From: Xanthomonas melonis
GTDB lineage: Bacteria; Pseudomonadota; Gammaproteobacteria; Xanthomonadales; Xanthomonadaceae
NCBI RefSeq assembly: GCF_020783655.1
Contig: NZ_JAJGQH010000003.1
Span: 124,001 to 188,000 of the forward strand
Direction: 5' to 3'
Length of the DNA stretch: 64,000 nucleotides
Below the pieces are notes generated by a model. The model saw only the letters and a list, made by a program, of their open reading frames with translations. It was not told where the DNA came from and made no database searches. Positions 18,734 to 27,019 of this stretch are shown here, piece by piece; within the stretch, counting starts at the first letter, position 1; every line of letters begins with the position of its first letter. A program made the translations under genes and the position numbers.

Positions 18734-19113
18734 GGCAGATTCTCTTGTGCCGCCGGTAACGGCGGCAGGGTGTTTTCGAGGAGTTCCAGATCGGCGGCCG
18801 GTAGCCAGCCCTGCGCGCCATCGGCGCGTTCGGACCACCACCAGCCTCCGTGTTCGTGATGCAGCAGCACGTCCTCGCCTGCCGGGGCATCGAGTTCGCG
18901 TGCGTCGTAATCGCGCAACGCTTCGGCTAGACCGTCGCCCAGCGGGCGCAGCCAGGCCAGCGGTGCCCAGCCGGCACGGCCGCCGTCTGTGGTGACCCAG
19001 GCGAACGCCGGCCATTCTTCGTCGCGCACACCGACGCTGACCCGTTGACCGGCCTGGAAGCGGACCGGGTTGGCGTAGGCGGCGCGGTGATCGCAGAGCA
19101 GACGTGCGCGCAT
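18730..19113 (-). CDS. SH3-domain protein encoded inside the 2-oxoacid dehydrogenase operon
   Basis: A 127-residue protein without signal peptide or membrane segment. It reads as two SH3-like repeats: one with FQAGQRVSVGVRD..WVTTDGGRAGWAPLAWL, one with ALRDYDARELDAPAGED..WWWSERADGAQGWLPAADLELL. The ALxDY..L opening, the WWW..G and the final GWLP/ADLEL strand are the SH3 signature. It starts one base after the E1beta stop and its stop overlaps the E2 ATG, so it is translationally coupled to both. A role as a scaffold or assembly factor for the complex is inferred from this context only. A start at 19134 would overlap E1beta. Confidence 0.8.
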   Translation of the reverse strand: MRARLLCDHRAAYANPVRFQAGQRVSVGVRDEEWPAFAWVTTDGGRAGWAPLAWLRPLGDGLAEALRDYDARELDAPAGEDVLLHHEHGGWWWSERADGAQGWLPAADLELLENTLPPLPAAQENLP

Positions 19114-19114
19114 G

Positions 19115-20185
19115 TCAGCCGGCAGCCACCGCACGCCGGGCTGCGGTGACGATGCGCTCCACGCTGGGCAGGTACTTCATTTCCAGCCGGAACAGCGGGA
19201 TATGCGTGTCGTAGCCGGTGACACGCTCGACCGGCGCCACCAGGTCGTACATCGACTGCTCGGCCAGCCGGGCGGCGATCTCCGCGCCGAAGCCGGCGGT
19301 GCGCGGGGCTTCCTGCACGATCACGCAGCGGCCGGTCTTGGCGACCGATTCGGCGATGGTGTCGAAATCCAGCGGGCGCAGCGTGGCCACGTCGATCACT
19401 TCGGCGCTGATGCCGTCGCCGGCGAGCTTGTCGGCCGCTTCCAGCGCTTCCTTGACCTGCGCGCCCCAGGCCACCAGGGTGACATCGGTACCGTCGCGCA
19501 GCACGAAGCACACATCCAGCGGCAGCGCTTCGCCATCGTTGGCCACCACTTCCTTGTACTGGCGATAGATGCGCTTGGGCTCCATGTAGATCACCGGATC
19601 CGGGTCGCGGATCGCGGCCAGCAACAGGCCATAGGCGCGCTGCGGCGAGGACGGCAGCACCACGCGCAGGCCCGGCACATTGGTGAAGATGGCTTCGTTG
19701 GCCTCGCTGTGGTGTTCCGGCGCGCGGATGCCGCCGCCCCACGGCACGCGCAGCACCATCGGGCAATGCAGGCGGCCGCGGGTGCGGTTGCGCAGACGCG
19801 CGGCATGGCAGATCAGGTGATCGACCATGGGATACACAAAGCCATCGAACTGCGCTTCGGCCACCGGCTTCATGCCTTGCGCGGCCAGACCCACGCTCAG
19901 GCCGGCGATGGTGGTTTCATCCAGCGGGGTGTCCAGCACGCGTTCGCTGCCGAAGCGTTGCTGCAGCCCGGCGGTGGCACGGAACACGCCGCCGTTGACG
20001 CCGACATCCTCGCCCAGCACCAGCACCGCGGGGTCGTGTTCCAGCTCCCAGGCCAGCGCCTGGGTGATGGCTTCGATCAGGGTGATGGGCGAACTCATGG
20101 CGATCTCTCCGCGCGTGGCAGCGGCGTTGTATGGGGCACTGGCGTGCTGCGAGGTGTCGGCGGGCACATGCTTGAGCTCATCCAT
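19115..20185 (-). CDS. 2-oxoacid dehydrogenase E1 beta subunit
   Basis: A 356-residue thiamin-diphosphate enzyme subunit (or 327 residues if translation starts at ATG 20098, MSSPITLIEAITQAL). The core matches E1beta: the LGEDVGVNGGVFRAT region, then DTPLDETTIAGLSVGLAAQG, and a C-terminal transketolase-C domain with VAWG and the RVTG motif. It works with E1alpha to decarboxylate a 2-oxoacid and acylate the E2 lipoyl group. Both starts have ribosome sites (GGAGG before 20185, GGAGAG before 20098). I keep the upstream one because it overlaps the E1alpha stop by eight bases, which fits coupled translation. Confidence 0.9.
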   Translation of the reverse strand: MDELKHVPADTSQHASAPYNAAATRGEIAMSSPITLIEAITQALAWELEHDPAVLVLGEDVGVNGGVFRATAGLQQRFGSERVLDTPLDETTIAGLSVGLAAQGMKPVAEAQFDGFVYPMVDHLICHAARLRNRTRGRLHCPMVLRVPWGGGIRAPEHHSEANEAIFTNVPGLRVVLPSSPQRAYGLLLAAIRDPDPVIYMEPKRIYRQYKEVVANDGEALPLDVCFVLRDGTDVTLVAWGAQVKEALEAADKLAGDGISAEVIDVATLRPLDFDTIAESVAKTGRCVIVQEAPRTAGFGAEIAARLAEQSMYDLVAPVERVTGYDTHIPLFRLEMKYLPSVERIVTAARRAVAAG

Positions 20186-21266
20186 GACGCGCCTCCAGGG
20201 CCATCGCTTCGGCGCGTTGGGCCAGCAACTCGGCCGGCGGGTCGCCGTAGAGGTAATCGAACATCGCTTCCACCGGCTGCACCGGGGTATTCAGGTACGC
20301 ATTGACCTCTTCGTCGATGCGGGCGCCGCACTCGGCCTTCCAGGCCTCCTCCTGGGTCTGGTCCCACAGGCCCTGCGCGGTGAGATAACGGCGCAGGCGC
20401 AGCAATGGTTCGCGGGTCCAGGCCTGCTTGACCTCGTCTTCGCCACGGTAGCGGCGCGCATCGTCGGCGGTGGTGTGGTCGGTCAGGCGGTAGGTCATGA
20501 ACTCGATCACCGTGCCGCCGTCGCCGGCCAGGGCGCGCTCGCGCGCCTGCCGCATCGCTTCGAGCACCGCGATGAGATCGTTGCCATCCACCTGCAGGCA
20601 GTGCAGGCCGCCTGCCAGGCCCTTCTGGGCCAGCGTCTGCGCGCCGGTCTGCGCCGCGCGCGGCACCGAGATGGCCCAGCCGTTGTTGATCACGCACAGG
20701 ATCAGCGGCAGCTTGTAGGCGCCGGCCGAGTTGAGCGCGGCATAGAAGTCGGTCTTGGAGCTGCCGCCGTCGCCGCAGCAGGCCACCGCCACCTGCGGCT
20801 TGCCCATCAGCTTGAACGACAGCGCGGAGCCGGCCGCGTGCAGGCACTGGGTGGAGATCGGCACGCAGATCGGGAAGTCGATCGCCGCATCGGCATTGCG
20901 CGGGTAATCGCTGCCGCGCTCGTCGCCGCCCCAGTACAGCAGCACATCGCGCGGGCGCACGCCGCGTTCGAACATCGTGCCGTATTCACGGTAGCTGGGC
21001 GCGAACACATCGCCGCTGCGCATCGACGCGCCGATGCCCACGTGGGTAGCTTCGTGGCCCAGGCTGGCGGCGTAGGTGCCGAGCTTGCCGGTGCGCTGCA
21101 GCGCCACCGACTTGCTGTCGAAGGTGCGCACGAACAGCATGCGCTTGAACAGCGCGAGCAGGGTGTGCGGGTTGGCGGCGTCGGCCGGCAGGTCGTCGCG
21201 GACGAGATTGCCGTCCGCATCCATGTACTGCAGATAGTCGATCTGGAACTGCGCGGCTACGCTCAT
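20178..21266 (-). CDS. 2-oxoacid dehydrogenase E1 alpha subunit
   Basis: A 362-residue TPP-dependent dehydrogenase subunit. The TPP/Mg motif GDGG..N near residue 170 (CCGDGGSSKTDF, ending INNGWAIS) is intact, and the RTFDSKSVALQRTGKLGTY N-terminal region is typical of PdhA/BkdA1. Sequence alone does not separate pyruvate from branched-chain substrates; candidate symbols are pdhA or bkdA1. It is the first gene of the operon E1alpha-E1beta-SH3-E2, and the promoter should lie in the ~170 bp upstream. No lipoamide dehydrogenase gene is in the cluster, so E3 is probably shared from elsewhere. Confidence 0.92.
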   Translation of the reverse strand: MSVAAQFQIDYLQYMDADGNLVRDDLPADAANPHTLLALFKRMLFVRTFDSKSVALQRTGKLGTYAASLGHEATHVGIGASMRSGDVFAPSYREYGTMFERGVRPRDVLLYWGGDERGSDYPRNADAAIDFPICVPISTQCLHAAGSALSFKLMGKPQVAVACCGDGGSSKTDFYAALNSAGAYKLPLILCVINNGWAISVPRAAQTGAQTLAQKGLAGGLHCLQVDGNDLIAVLEAMRQARERALAGDGGTVIEFMTYRLTDHTTADDARRYRGEDEVKQAWTREPLLRLRRYLTAQGLWDQTQEEAWKAECGARIDEEVNAYLNTPVQPVEAMFDYLYGDPPAELLAQRAEAMALEARHG

Positions 21267-21370
21267 TGCGCGACACCTTGGTCAAGAAGTTTCAAATGAT
21301 ATGAGTTGCCATGTTAAGGACGGCGATGCGAAATCCTGTCCTGCACCGCAGCACGATCGATGTTGGGATG

Positions 21371-21405
21371 CACAAAAAAAGGGCGCGGACCGGGCCGCGC
21401 CCTTT
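21371..21405 (-). terminator. Rho-independent terminator
   Basis: On the minus strand an 11-bp stem AAAGGGCGCGG / CCGCGCCCTTT with a 6-base loop, followed by a run of seven Ts (21380-21374 region). It lies 36 bp after the stop of the large secreted nuclease gene and is well placed to end it before the dehydrogenase operon. Confidence 0.9.
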
Positions 21406-21440
21406 GCTGCAGTTGAGACCTGCAACGTGTTGCAGTGCGA

Positions 21441-24400
21441 TCAGCGGCGGCCGGCGCCGCCTCCGATCGGGGTGACGATCAGCGCCGAATCGTTGGCCGG
21501 GTTCGCATCCGGCGATACGGATGCGGCGTTGGCCTGGACGCGAATGGCACCTTCTGCCGGGATCGGCTTGGCGGCCACGGTCAACTGGAACGCCGCTTGC
21601 GTGCCCGGCGACATCGCGGTCGTGCTGTTGCACACGAAGCGAGCGCTACGCAGCGACTGCAACTGCTTGTCGCAGCGCCAGCCCTGCGGCGGTACCAGCA
21701 GCGAGAGAGCGGACACGGTATTGCCTTCGATCACCACGCTGGGGCGCTGTGCCGCGGCGGCACCGACGTTGTCCAGCAGCACCCGGTAGGTGGCGTTGAA
21801 GGCGCTGGTTGGCAGGCTGGCCGGGCCATCCAGCCGCACCGCCAGGTCGCTGCGGGGTTGCGCCAGCACGGCCACGCTGGCCGTATCGGTGTTGTTGTCC
21901 GGCTGTGGATCCGGGGTCTGCGAGGCCACCGACGCCGCCAATAGCAGGGCGCGGCCCGCCAGTGCGCCACTTGCTTCCACCTGCACCGCAAAACTCTGCA
22001 TGTTGCCCGGTGCCAGCGAAGCGATGGTGCAGGTGACCACGGTCTGGGGGCCGGTCTGCGGCGATTGGCACGTCCAGCCCGGAGCAGCGGCAACACGCGG
22101 AGTGACTGCCGCATCAAACGCCAGCGCCACTGCGGCAAATGCTGCGCTCTCCGGCCCACGATTCTCCACATCCACGGTGTAGTCGATGCGCTCGCCTTCG
22201 GTGACTTGCGCACGTGCGGCAGTGACCGCCACGCCCAGGTCCGCGTTGACCTGCTTGCTCATGCGCAGCAACACCACGGTGGGATCATGGTCGGACAAGC
22301 GCGTGGGCGTATTGGCATCGTTGCGCGCGGTGCCGGGGAAGTCGGCATTGATGCGGGCGTGGCCCACCGACAGCGAGGCGATCTGCGGTGCGCGCATCAG
22401 TGCGTCGTTGGCGAGGATGTGATCCAGCGACTGCACGTTGCCGTCGAACGCGTACGAATAGCTCTGGTCGGGCGTGTTGAACCAGGTCAGGTCGGTGTAG
22501 TCCGGGTCGACCAGATCGGCGCCATCGCCGCCCACCACCGTCCGCGCATCCGGCGCCGGTTTGCCGGTGACGGTGCCCATCGCGTCCACATAGCCGTCGT
22601 TGAACTCGAAGGCGTTGAAGTCACCCATCACCAATACTTTCTCGTCAGGGTTCAATTGCTGACGTGTCTGCAGCAGGCGCGCCAGGTATTCGGCCTGGGC
22701 CTGGCGCTTGGCGCGGATGCGGGTGCCGGCGGCATCGTCGGTGTCGGCGCCGTTGAGCGAGCGCTGATGCACCACGATGGCGGTCAGCGGCAGCGTGCGG
22801 CCATCGGCCTGATGCACGTTTGCGCTGAGCACCAGCGGCGGGCGGTCGTTGAGCAGGCTCACGCCGCCGCCCGGCTCGGTCCAGGTCGCGGTCTTGCCTT
22901 CCTGCGCGATGGAGAGCACTTCCACGCGCGGCACGCCGCCGGCGACCCAGGCGCTCTTGACCAGGAAGCCTACGTCGATGCCGCCGACGTCATTGCCTTC
23001 CTGCAGATACGCCACGTACCCGGGATCCTGCTGACCGGCGGCCACCGCGTCGGCATTGATGCGTGCCGCCAACGCCTGCAACACGCTGAGGTTTTCCACT
23101 TCCACCGTACCCAGGATGTCGGGCAGATGCAGATAACGGCGGATCGCCAGCGAAGCCTTGTTGAGGCGCGCCTGGAACGCGGCCGGGGTGAGTACCGGTT
23201 CGCCGATCGCCGGGTCGTTCTGGTCGTCGAAGAAGCGCTCCATGTTGTAGGTGGCCACGGCCACGTCGTCGGCCTGCGGCAGCGGTGCCGGGCGCGGTTG
23301 GTCGGCACCGTTGCAGCTGATCTGCGGGGTGCGTTCCGGGTACAGCGTGTAGCGGCGGAAGCCGTAGTCCAGCGGGCCGACCACGTTGAACACCAGGCAG
23401 CCCGAGGCCAGATCCAGCCGTTCGCCGCCCACGCCGGCACTGCCGACCGCGATGACTTCCGGGTTGGTATTCCAGCGCGGTACCCCGGCAGGCGAACCGG
23501 CCGGCAGCGGGTCGGGCAACTGCACGCCCGGCTCGCGGTACGCACGCGGCACGCCGGTAACCACCGCATGGAACACGCCATTGCTGCTCGCGGTGGCATT
23601 GGTCTCGTTGACGCTGCCGCCAGTGGGGGCATTGACGGTGAGGCTGGACGCGGCCACGCGCATGCCTTCCAGCGCTTCGAGCTGATCGAAGGCGCCGTTG
23701 GGGTTGGGGAAGTCCGGGTGCAGCATCACCGGTGAAGGCAGCGGGTTGCCGGTGGAATCGGCCAGCACGGTGACGCTGCCGCCGATTTCGGTGAGCGGCG
23801 GCTGGGTCGGATCGGCGGTGGGCACGTATTCGATCACCGTGCCCTGCACGCGCACCCGGTTACCGATGGCGGCCGCCTCCGGCGGTGCGCTGCCGGTATA
23901 GACATAGACGCCTTCGGAGGTGGCCGGATCGGCATCGGCTTCGATATCCGGTGCCTGCAGGAAGAAGCCGGCGCTGCGGCGTGCGGTCACGATGCCCGAG
24001 GTGGCAACCACCTGGCCATCCAGCGGCGAGCGTGCGCCCTTGCCCTGGATAGCGTGGATCGGCAGCAGGCTGAAGTCGTCGTTGAGGAGGGTGCCGGTGG
24101 CGCGTAGCGTAGCCGGCAACGCGCCGGTGAGGCCGCTGATCTGCAGCGCGAAGGTCTCGTCGGACTCGGGCGTGGTGTCGCCCAGCACCTCCACGGTGAT
24201 GCTGGCGCTGCGTTCGCCAGCGGCGATGCGCAGGGCGGTGGCGGGCAGGGCGACATAGTCGCTGCCGGCGGTCGCAGTGCCATCGACGGTGGCGACGCTG
24301 AAGCTCACCCCGCCCGCACCGGCCGGCTGGCTCAGGCTCAGCGTGAACACGAAACTGCGGCGGCCGCTGTTGCCCTCGGCCTGGCTGACATCGGCCAGCG

Positions 24401-25022
24401 TGGCGATCGGCTGGCCGCCACCGCTGCACAGGCGCGCGGTACTGGCGGAATTGCGCGGAGCTGGCGCGCCGGTGGAGAAATCGGCCGCGTTGTTGTCGGT
24501 GTCGGTGCAACCCTCGTTGCCGCGTAGCACCGCCAGCGTATTGCTGGGGGCCGGCGTCGGCGCGTTGCCTTCGGCGCAGCTGGCAGTGCTGCCGTAGCCA
24601 ACCAGGTCGGCGTTGCCGGTGGGGCAGGTGCCGCTCAGTGCCGCCGTCGCCGTGCTCAGCGCCACCTTGCCCGCGGTGCCGCTCATGGCCAGGGTGCCGG
24701 TGGCGTCGGGCGTGGGCAGCGCCACGCTGCCGCCGCTGCCGTCGGCCTGCTTGATCAGGTAATAGCCACCGGCCGGCACGCTGCCGGACAGCGGGGTGAC
24801 CTGCCAGCTGCTGCCGGCGGCCGAGGCATACTGCACCGACCAGCCATCTAGGCTGACCGTGCTGGTGCCGATGTTGTGCAGCTCGACGAAATCGCTGCGA
24901 AGGGTGGCGCCGCTGTTGCCGCCACCGCCGTAGACCTGGCTGATGACGACCTGGGCCTGGGCGTGGCCGGCGAATGCCAGCCCACACAAGAGTAAGGCTG
25001 CACGATGCTGCAACACTGACAT
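21441..25022 (-). CDS. Large secreted ExeM/NucH-type endonuclease with LTD, Calx-beta and DUF11 domains
   Basis: A 1193-residue exported nuclease. A signal peptide (to about residue 23, AQA) is followed by a lamin-tail-like domain (about 24-140, VVISQVYGGGGNSGATL), a Calx-beta domain (about 204-314, with TATAGSDYV), an OB-like NucH-associated region (about 320-435), an endonuclease/exonuclease/phosphatase domain (about 585-925, containing VATYNMERFF, GDFNAFEF and LSDHDP), and one or two DUF11-like repeats at the C-terminus (about 930-1193). It probably degrades extracellular DNA outside the cell. The ATG at 25022 starts the signal peptide; an in-frame start at 25070 adds 16 non-signal residues. 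Confidence 0.88.
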   Translation of the reverse strand: MSVLQHRAALLLCGLAFAGHAQAQVVISQVYGGGGNSGATLRSDFVELHNIGTSTVSLDGWSVQYASAAGSSWQVTPLSGSVPAGGYYLIKQADGSGGSVALPTPDATGTLAMSGTAGKVALSTATAALSGTCPTGNADLVGYGSTASCAEGNAPTPAPSNTLAVLRGNEGCTDTDNNAADFSTGAPAPRNSASTARLCSGGGQPIATLADVSQAEGNSGRRSFVFTLSLSQPAGAGGVSFSVATVDGTATAGSDYVALPATALRIAAGERSASITVEVLGDTTPESDETFALQISGLTGALPATLRATGTLLNDDFSLLPIHAIQGKGARSPLDGQVVATSGIVTARRSAGFFLQAPDIEADADPATSEGVYVYTGSAPPEAAAIGNRVRVQGTVIEYVPTADPTQPPLTEIGGSVTVLADSTGNPLPSPVMLHPDFPNPNGAFDQLEALEGMRVAASSLTVNAPTGGSVNETNATASSNGVFHAVVTGVPRAYREPGVQLPDPLPAGSPAGVPRWNTNPEVIAVGSAGVGGERLDLASGCLVFNVVGPLDYGFRRYTLYPERTPQISCNGADQPRPAPLPQADDVAVATYNMERFFDDQNDPAIGEPVLTPAAFQARLNKASLAIRRYLHLPDILGTVEVENLSVLQALAARINADAVAAGQQDPGYVAYLQEGNDVGGIDVGFLVKSAWVAGGVPRVEVLSIAQEGKTATWTEPGGGVSLLNDRPPLVLSANVHQADGRTLPLTAIVVHQRSLNGADTDDAAGTRIRAKRQAQAEYLARLLQTRQQLNPDEKVLVMGDFNAFEFNDGYVDAMGTVTGKPAPDARTVVGGDGADLVDPDYTDLTWFNTPDQSYSYAFDGNVQSLDHILANDALMRAPQIASLSVGHARINADFPGTARNDANTPTRLSDHDPTVVLLRMSKQVNADLGVAVTAARAQVTEGERIDYTVDVENRGPESAAFAAVALAFDAAVTPRVAAAPGWTCQSPQTGPQTVVTCTIASLAPGNMQSFAVQVEASGALAGRALLLAASVASQTPDPQPDNNTDTASVAVLAQPRSDLAVRLDGPASLPTSAFNATYRVLLDNVGAAAAQRPSVVIEGNTVSALSLLVPPQGWRCDKQLQSLRSARFVCNSTTAMSPGTQAAFQLTVAAKPIPAEGAIRVQANAASVSPDANPANDSALIVTPIGGGAGRR

Positions 25023-25595
25023 GAGATGAGAGTCCCCTGGATCCACGAGACGTAGAGCGCGCCCCTGCACCGGCCACGTCCCTGGCCGGCAGCGCCGTTG
25101 AATTCTGCATGAATCTGCAGACCTACGTTGACCATAAGGTGACAGCGGCGCAATCGCTGCGACTGCGCCGACGGCACACGAGGTGCTTCAGCGCTGAAAC
25201 AAGCGGTCAGCGACTTGGGTCCGGCGTGGCACCCGAAGTAGCGGTTCTGCCAGGCACGGCACCGTCGCGCGCTGCCCCGGCATCCTGCCGACCCCACGGC
25301 CGCGAGAAGACCAGACAAGTGGGTGGCCCGGCTCGTAGCCCGTTGCCTGACCGGGCGCGGCCGCCGGGACCGACCGCCGCATCAGTCCGCCATCGATCGG
25401 TGGGCGCTCGTGTCCACCGCCCCCGCCGCCCGGAGCGACAGCTGACGTCGGGGATCGCGATCCACGTCCAGAGCCGGTAGTTCGGCCAAGCCCACTGGGC
25501 GATCGACACTCCACGCGACCGCCTCCCCAATCCCTAATCCCCGCCCCCCACCGTCGCTGCGCTACCCTGGCCGGCCCGATCCATCTACCCCCGCC
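25023..25595. other. Divergent intergenic region, no gene seen
   Basis: About 570 bases between the secreted nuclease (minus) and kynA (plus). Open frames on both strands lack recognisable features and are Arg/Gly/Pro-rich, as expected for chance in this GC content. An inverted motif GGTGCTTCAGCGCTGAAAC at 25181-25199 has arms TTCAGCGCTGAA and may be an operator. Confidence 0.45.
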
Positions 25596-26492
25596 ATGCC
25601 CGTCGACAAGAACCTGCGTGACCTGGAACCCGGCATCCACACCGACCTGCAGGGGCGTCTGACCTATGGCGGCTACCTGCGGCTGGACCAGTTGCTGTCG
25701 GCGCAGCAGCCCCTGTCCGAACCGGCGCACCACGACGAGATGCTGTTCATCATCCAGCACCAGACCTCGGAGCTGTGGCTGAAGCTGCTGGCGCACGAGC
25801 TGCGAGCGGCCATCGTGCATTTGCAGCGCGACGAGGTCTGGCAATGCCGCAAGGTGCTGGCGCGCAGCAAGCAGGTGTTGCGCCAGCTCACCGAACAGTG
25901 GTCGGTGCTGGAGACGCTCACGCCCAGCGAGTACATGGGATTTCGCGACGTGCTCGGGCCCTCGTCGGGATTCCAGTCGCTGCAGTACCGTTACATCGAG
26001 TTCCTGCTCGGCAACAAGAACCCGCAGATGCTGCAGGTGTTCGCCTACGACCCGCCCGGCCAGGCGCGTCTGCGCGAGGTGCTGGAAGCGCCCAGCCTGT
26101 ACGAGGAATTTCTGCGCTATCTGGCGCGCTTCGGGCACGCGATCCCGCCGCAGTATCAGGCGCGCGACTGGACCGCCGCGCATGTCGCCGACGATGCCCT
26201 GCGTCCGGTGTTCGAGCGCATCTACGAGAACACCGATCGCTATTGGCGCGAGTACGCGCTGTGCGAGGACCTGGTGGACCTGGAAACCCAGTTCCAGCTC
26301 TGGCGGTTCCGCCATATGCGGACGGTGATGCGGGTGATCGGCTTCAAGCGCGGCACCGGCGGTTCCAGCGGCGTGGGATTCCTGCAGCAGGCGCTGGCGC
26401 TGACCTTCTTCCCGGAATTGTTCGACGTGCGGACCTCGGTGGGTGCGGAAAATCGTCCATCCCAGGGCAACGCCAGTACGGCAGATAGTTGA
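25596..26492 (+). CDS. kynA: Tryptophan 2,3-dioxygenase
   Basis: A 298-residue haem enzyme that opens the indole ring of tryptophan to N-formylkynurenine. The signature stretches are [11 protein letters not shown] and [19 protein letters not shown] near residues 25-65, with the proximal/distal haem region including [20 protein letters not shown] near residues 230-250. Length and order match bacterial TDO. No kynB or kynU gene is adjacent in this window. A GCC-rich spacer precedes the ATG and no strong ribosome site is obvious. It may be controlled with amino-acid catabolism, but no operator is clear. Confidence 0.95.
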   Translation: MPVDKNLRDLEPGIHTDLQGRLTYGGYLRLDQLLSAQQPLSEPAHHDEMLFIIQHQTSELWLKLLAHELRAAIVHLQRDEVWQCRKVLARSKQVLRQLTEQWSVLETLTPSEYMGFRDVLGPSSGFQSLQYRYIEFLLGNKNPQMLQVFAYDPPGQARLREVLEAPSLYEEFLRYLARFGHAIPPQYQARDWTAAHVADDALRPVFERIYENTDRYWREYALCEDLVDLETQFQLWRFRHMRTVMRVIGFKRGTGGSSGVGFLQQALALTFFPELFDVRTSVGAENRPSQGNASTADS

Positions 26493-26638
26493 GCAACGCA
26501 ACGAAGCTGGGCTGGACTGGCCAGGCAGGTTGCTTGGTCAGGCAAAACCAGCAACGACAAGAAATCAGGAACGCGAGAAGCAGGCACTGCAAGGAGCGAA
26601 CACCGCAAGAGCCGCAGCGCATCGGCGCAGCCGTGCGC

Positions 26639-26876
26639 TCAAGCCCCTCTCCCTGCGGGGCGAGAAGGCACGGCTTGCGCGCCACTGGCGCGCGTGCCTT
26701 GGCGTCCGCGTCGCAAACGCGGGCCGGGGCGCGGAGCGGGGGTTGGGGTGAGGGTACGGGCCTTATCCCGGGGACCAGCCACCATGCCAATGCTGGGAGA
26801 TGGCGATCTGCACCGTCCGGCGACTTCGCACCCTCATCCGCCCTTCGGGCACCTTCTCCCGACGGGAGAAGGGGGG
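26639..26876. repeat. Inverted RIME-like pair, inward ends, no cargo gene
   Basis: The plus-oriented arm (26639-26760) begins TCAAGCCCCTCTCC and ends TTGGGGTGAGGGTACGGG. Its hairpin is expanded by nested palindromes (for example GCACGGCTTGCGCGCC / GGCGCGCGTGCC). The minus-oriented arm (26830-26876) has CCCTCATCCGCCC and hairpin CCTTCTCCCG/CGGGAGAAGG. Only ~70 non-coding bases lie between the inward ends. The layout matches the DUF559 element at 31247-31690. Confidence 0.85.
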
Positions 26877-27019
26877 CGGTGCAGAGGTTCTTCCTACCCA
26901 CCGGCATCAGGTCGCCGACGCCGGCGAATTTGACGCGTACATGACGTCTAAGTGATCCTCGCGCGTTGTCCGGGGATCGCCCGGGTGCCCCGCCATTACT
27001 GAATACGCAAGGGACTTCT

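Noticed and set aside
26825-26848. TTCGC-N14-TTCGG, close to the plant-inducible promoter (PIP) box of HrpX-regulated genes
   Set aside because: The spacing is 14, not 15 bases, and the sequence is part of the palindromic repeat arm, so it is likely a coincidence.
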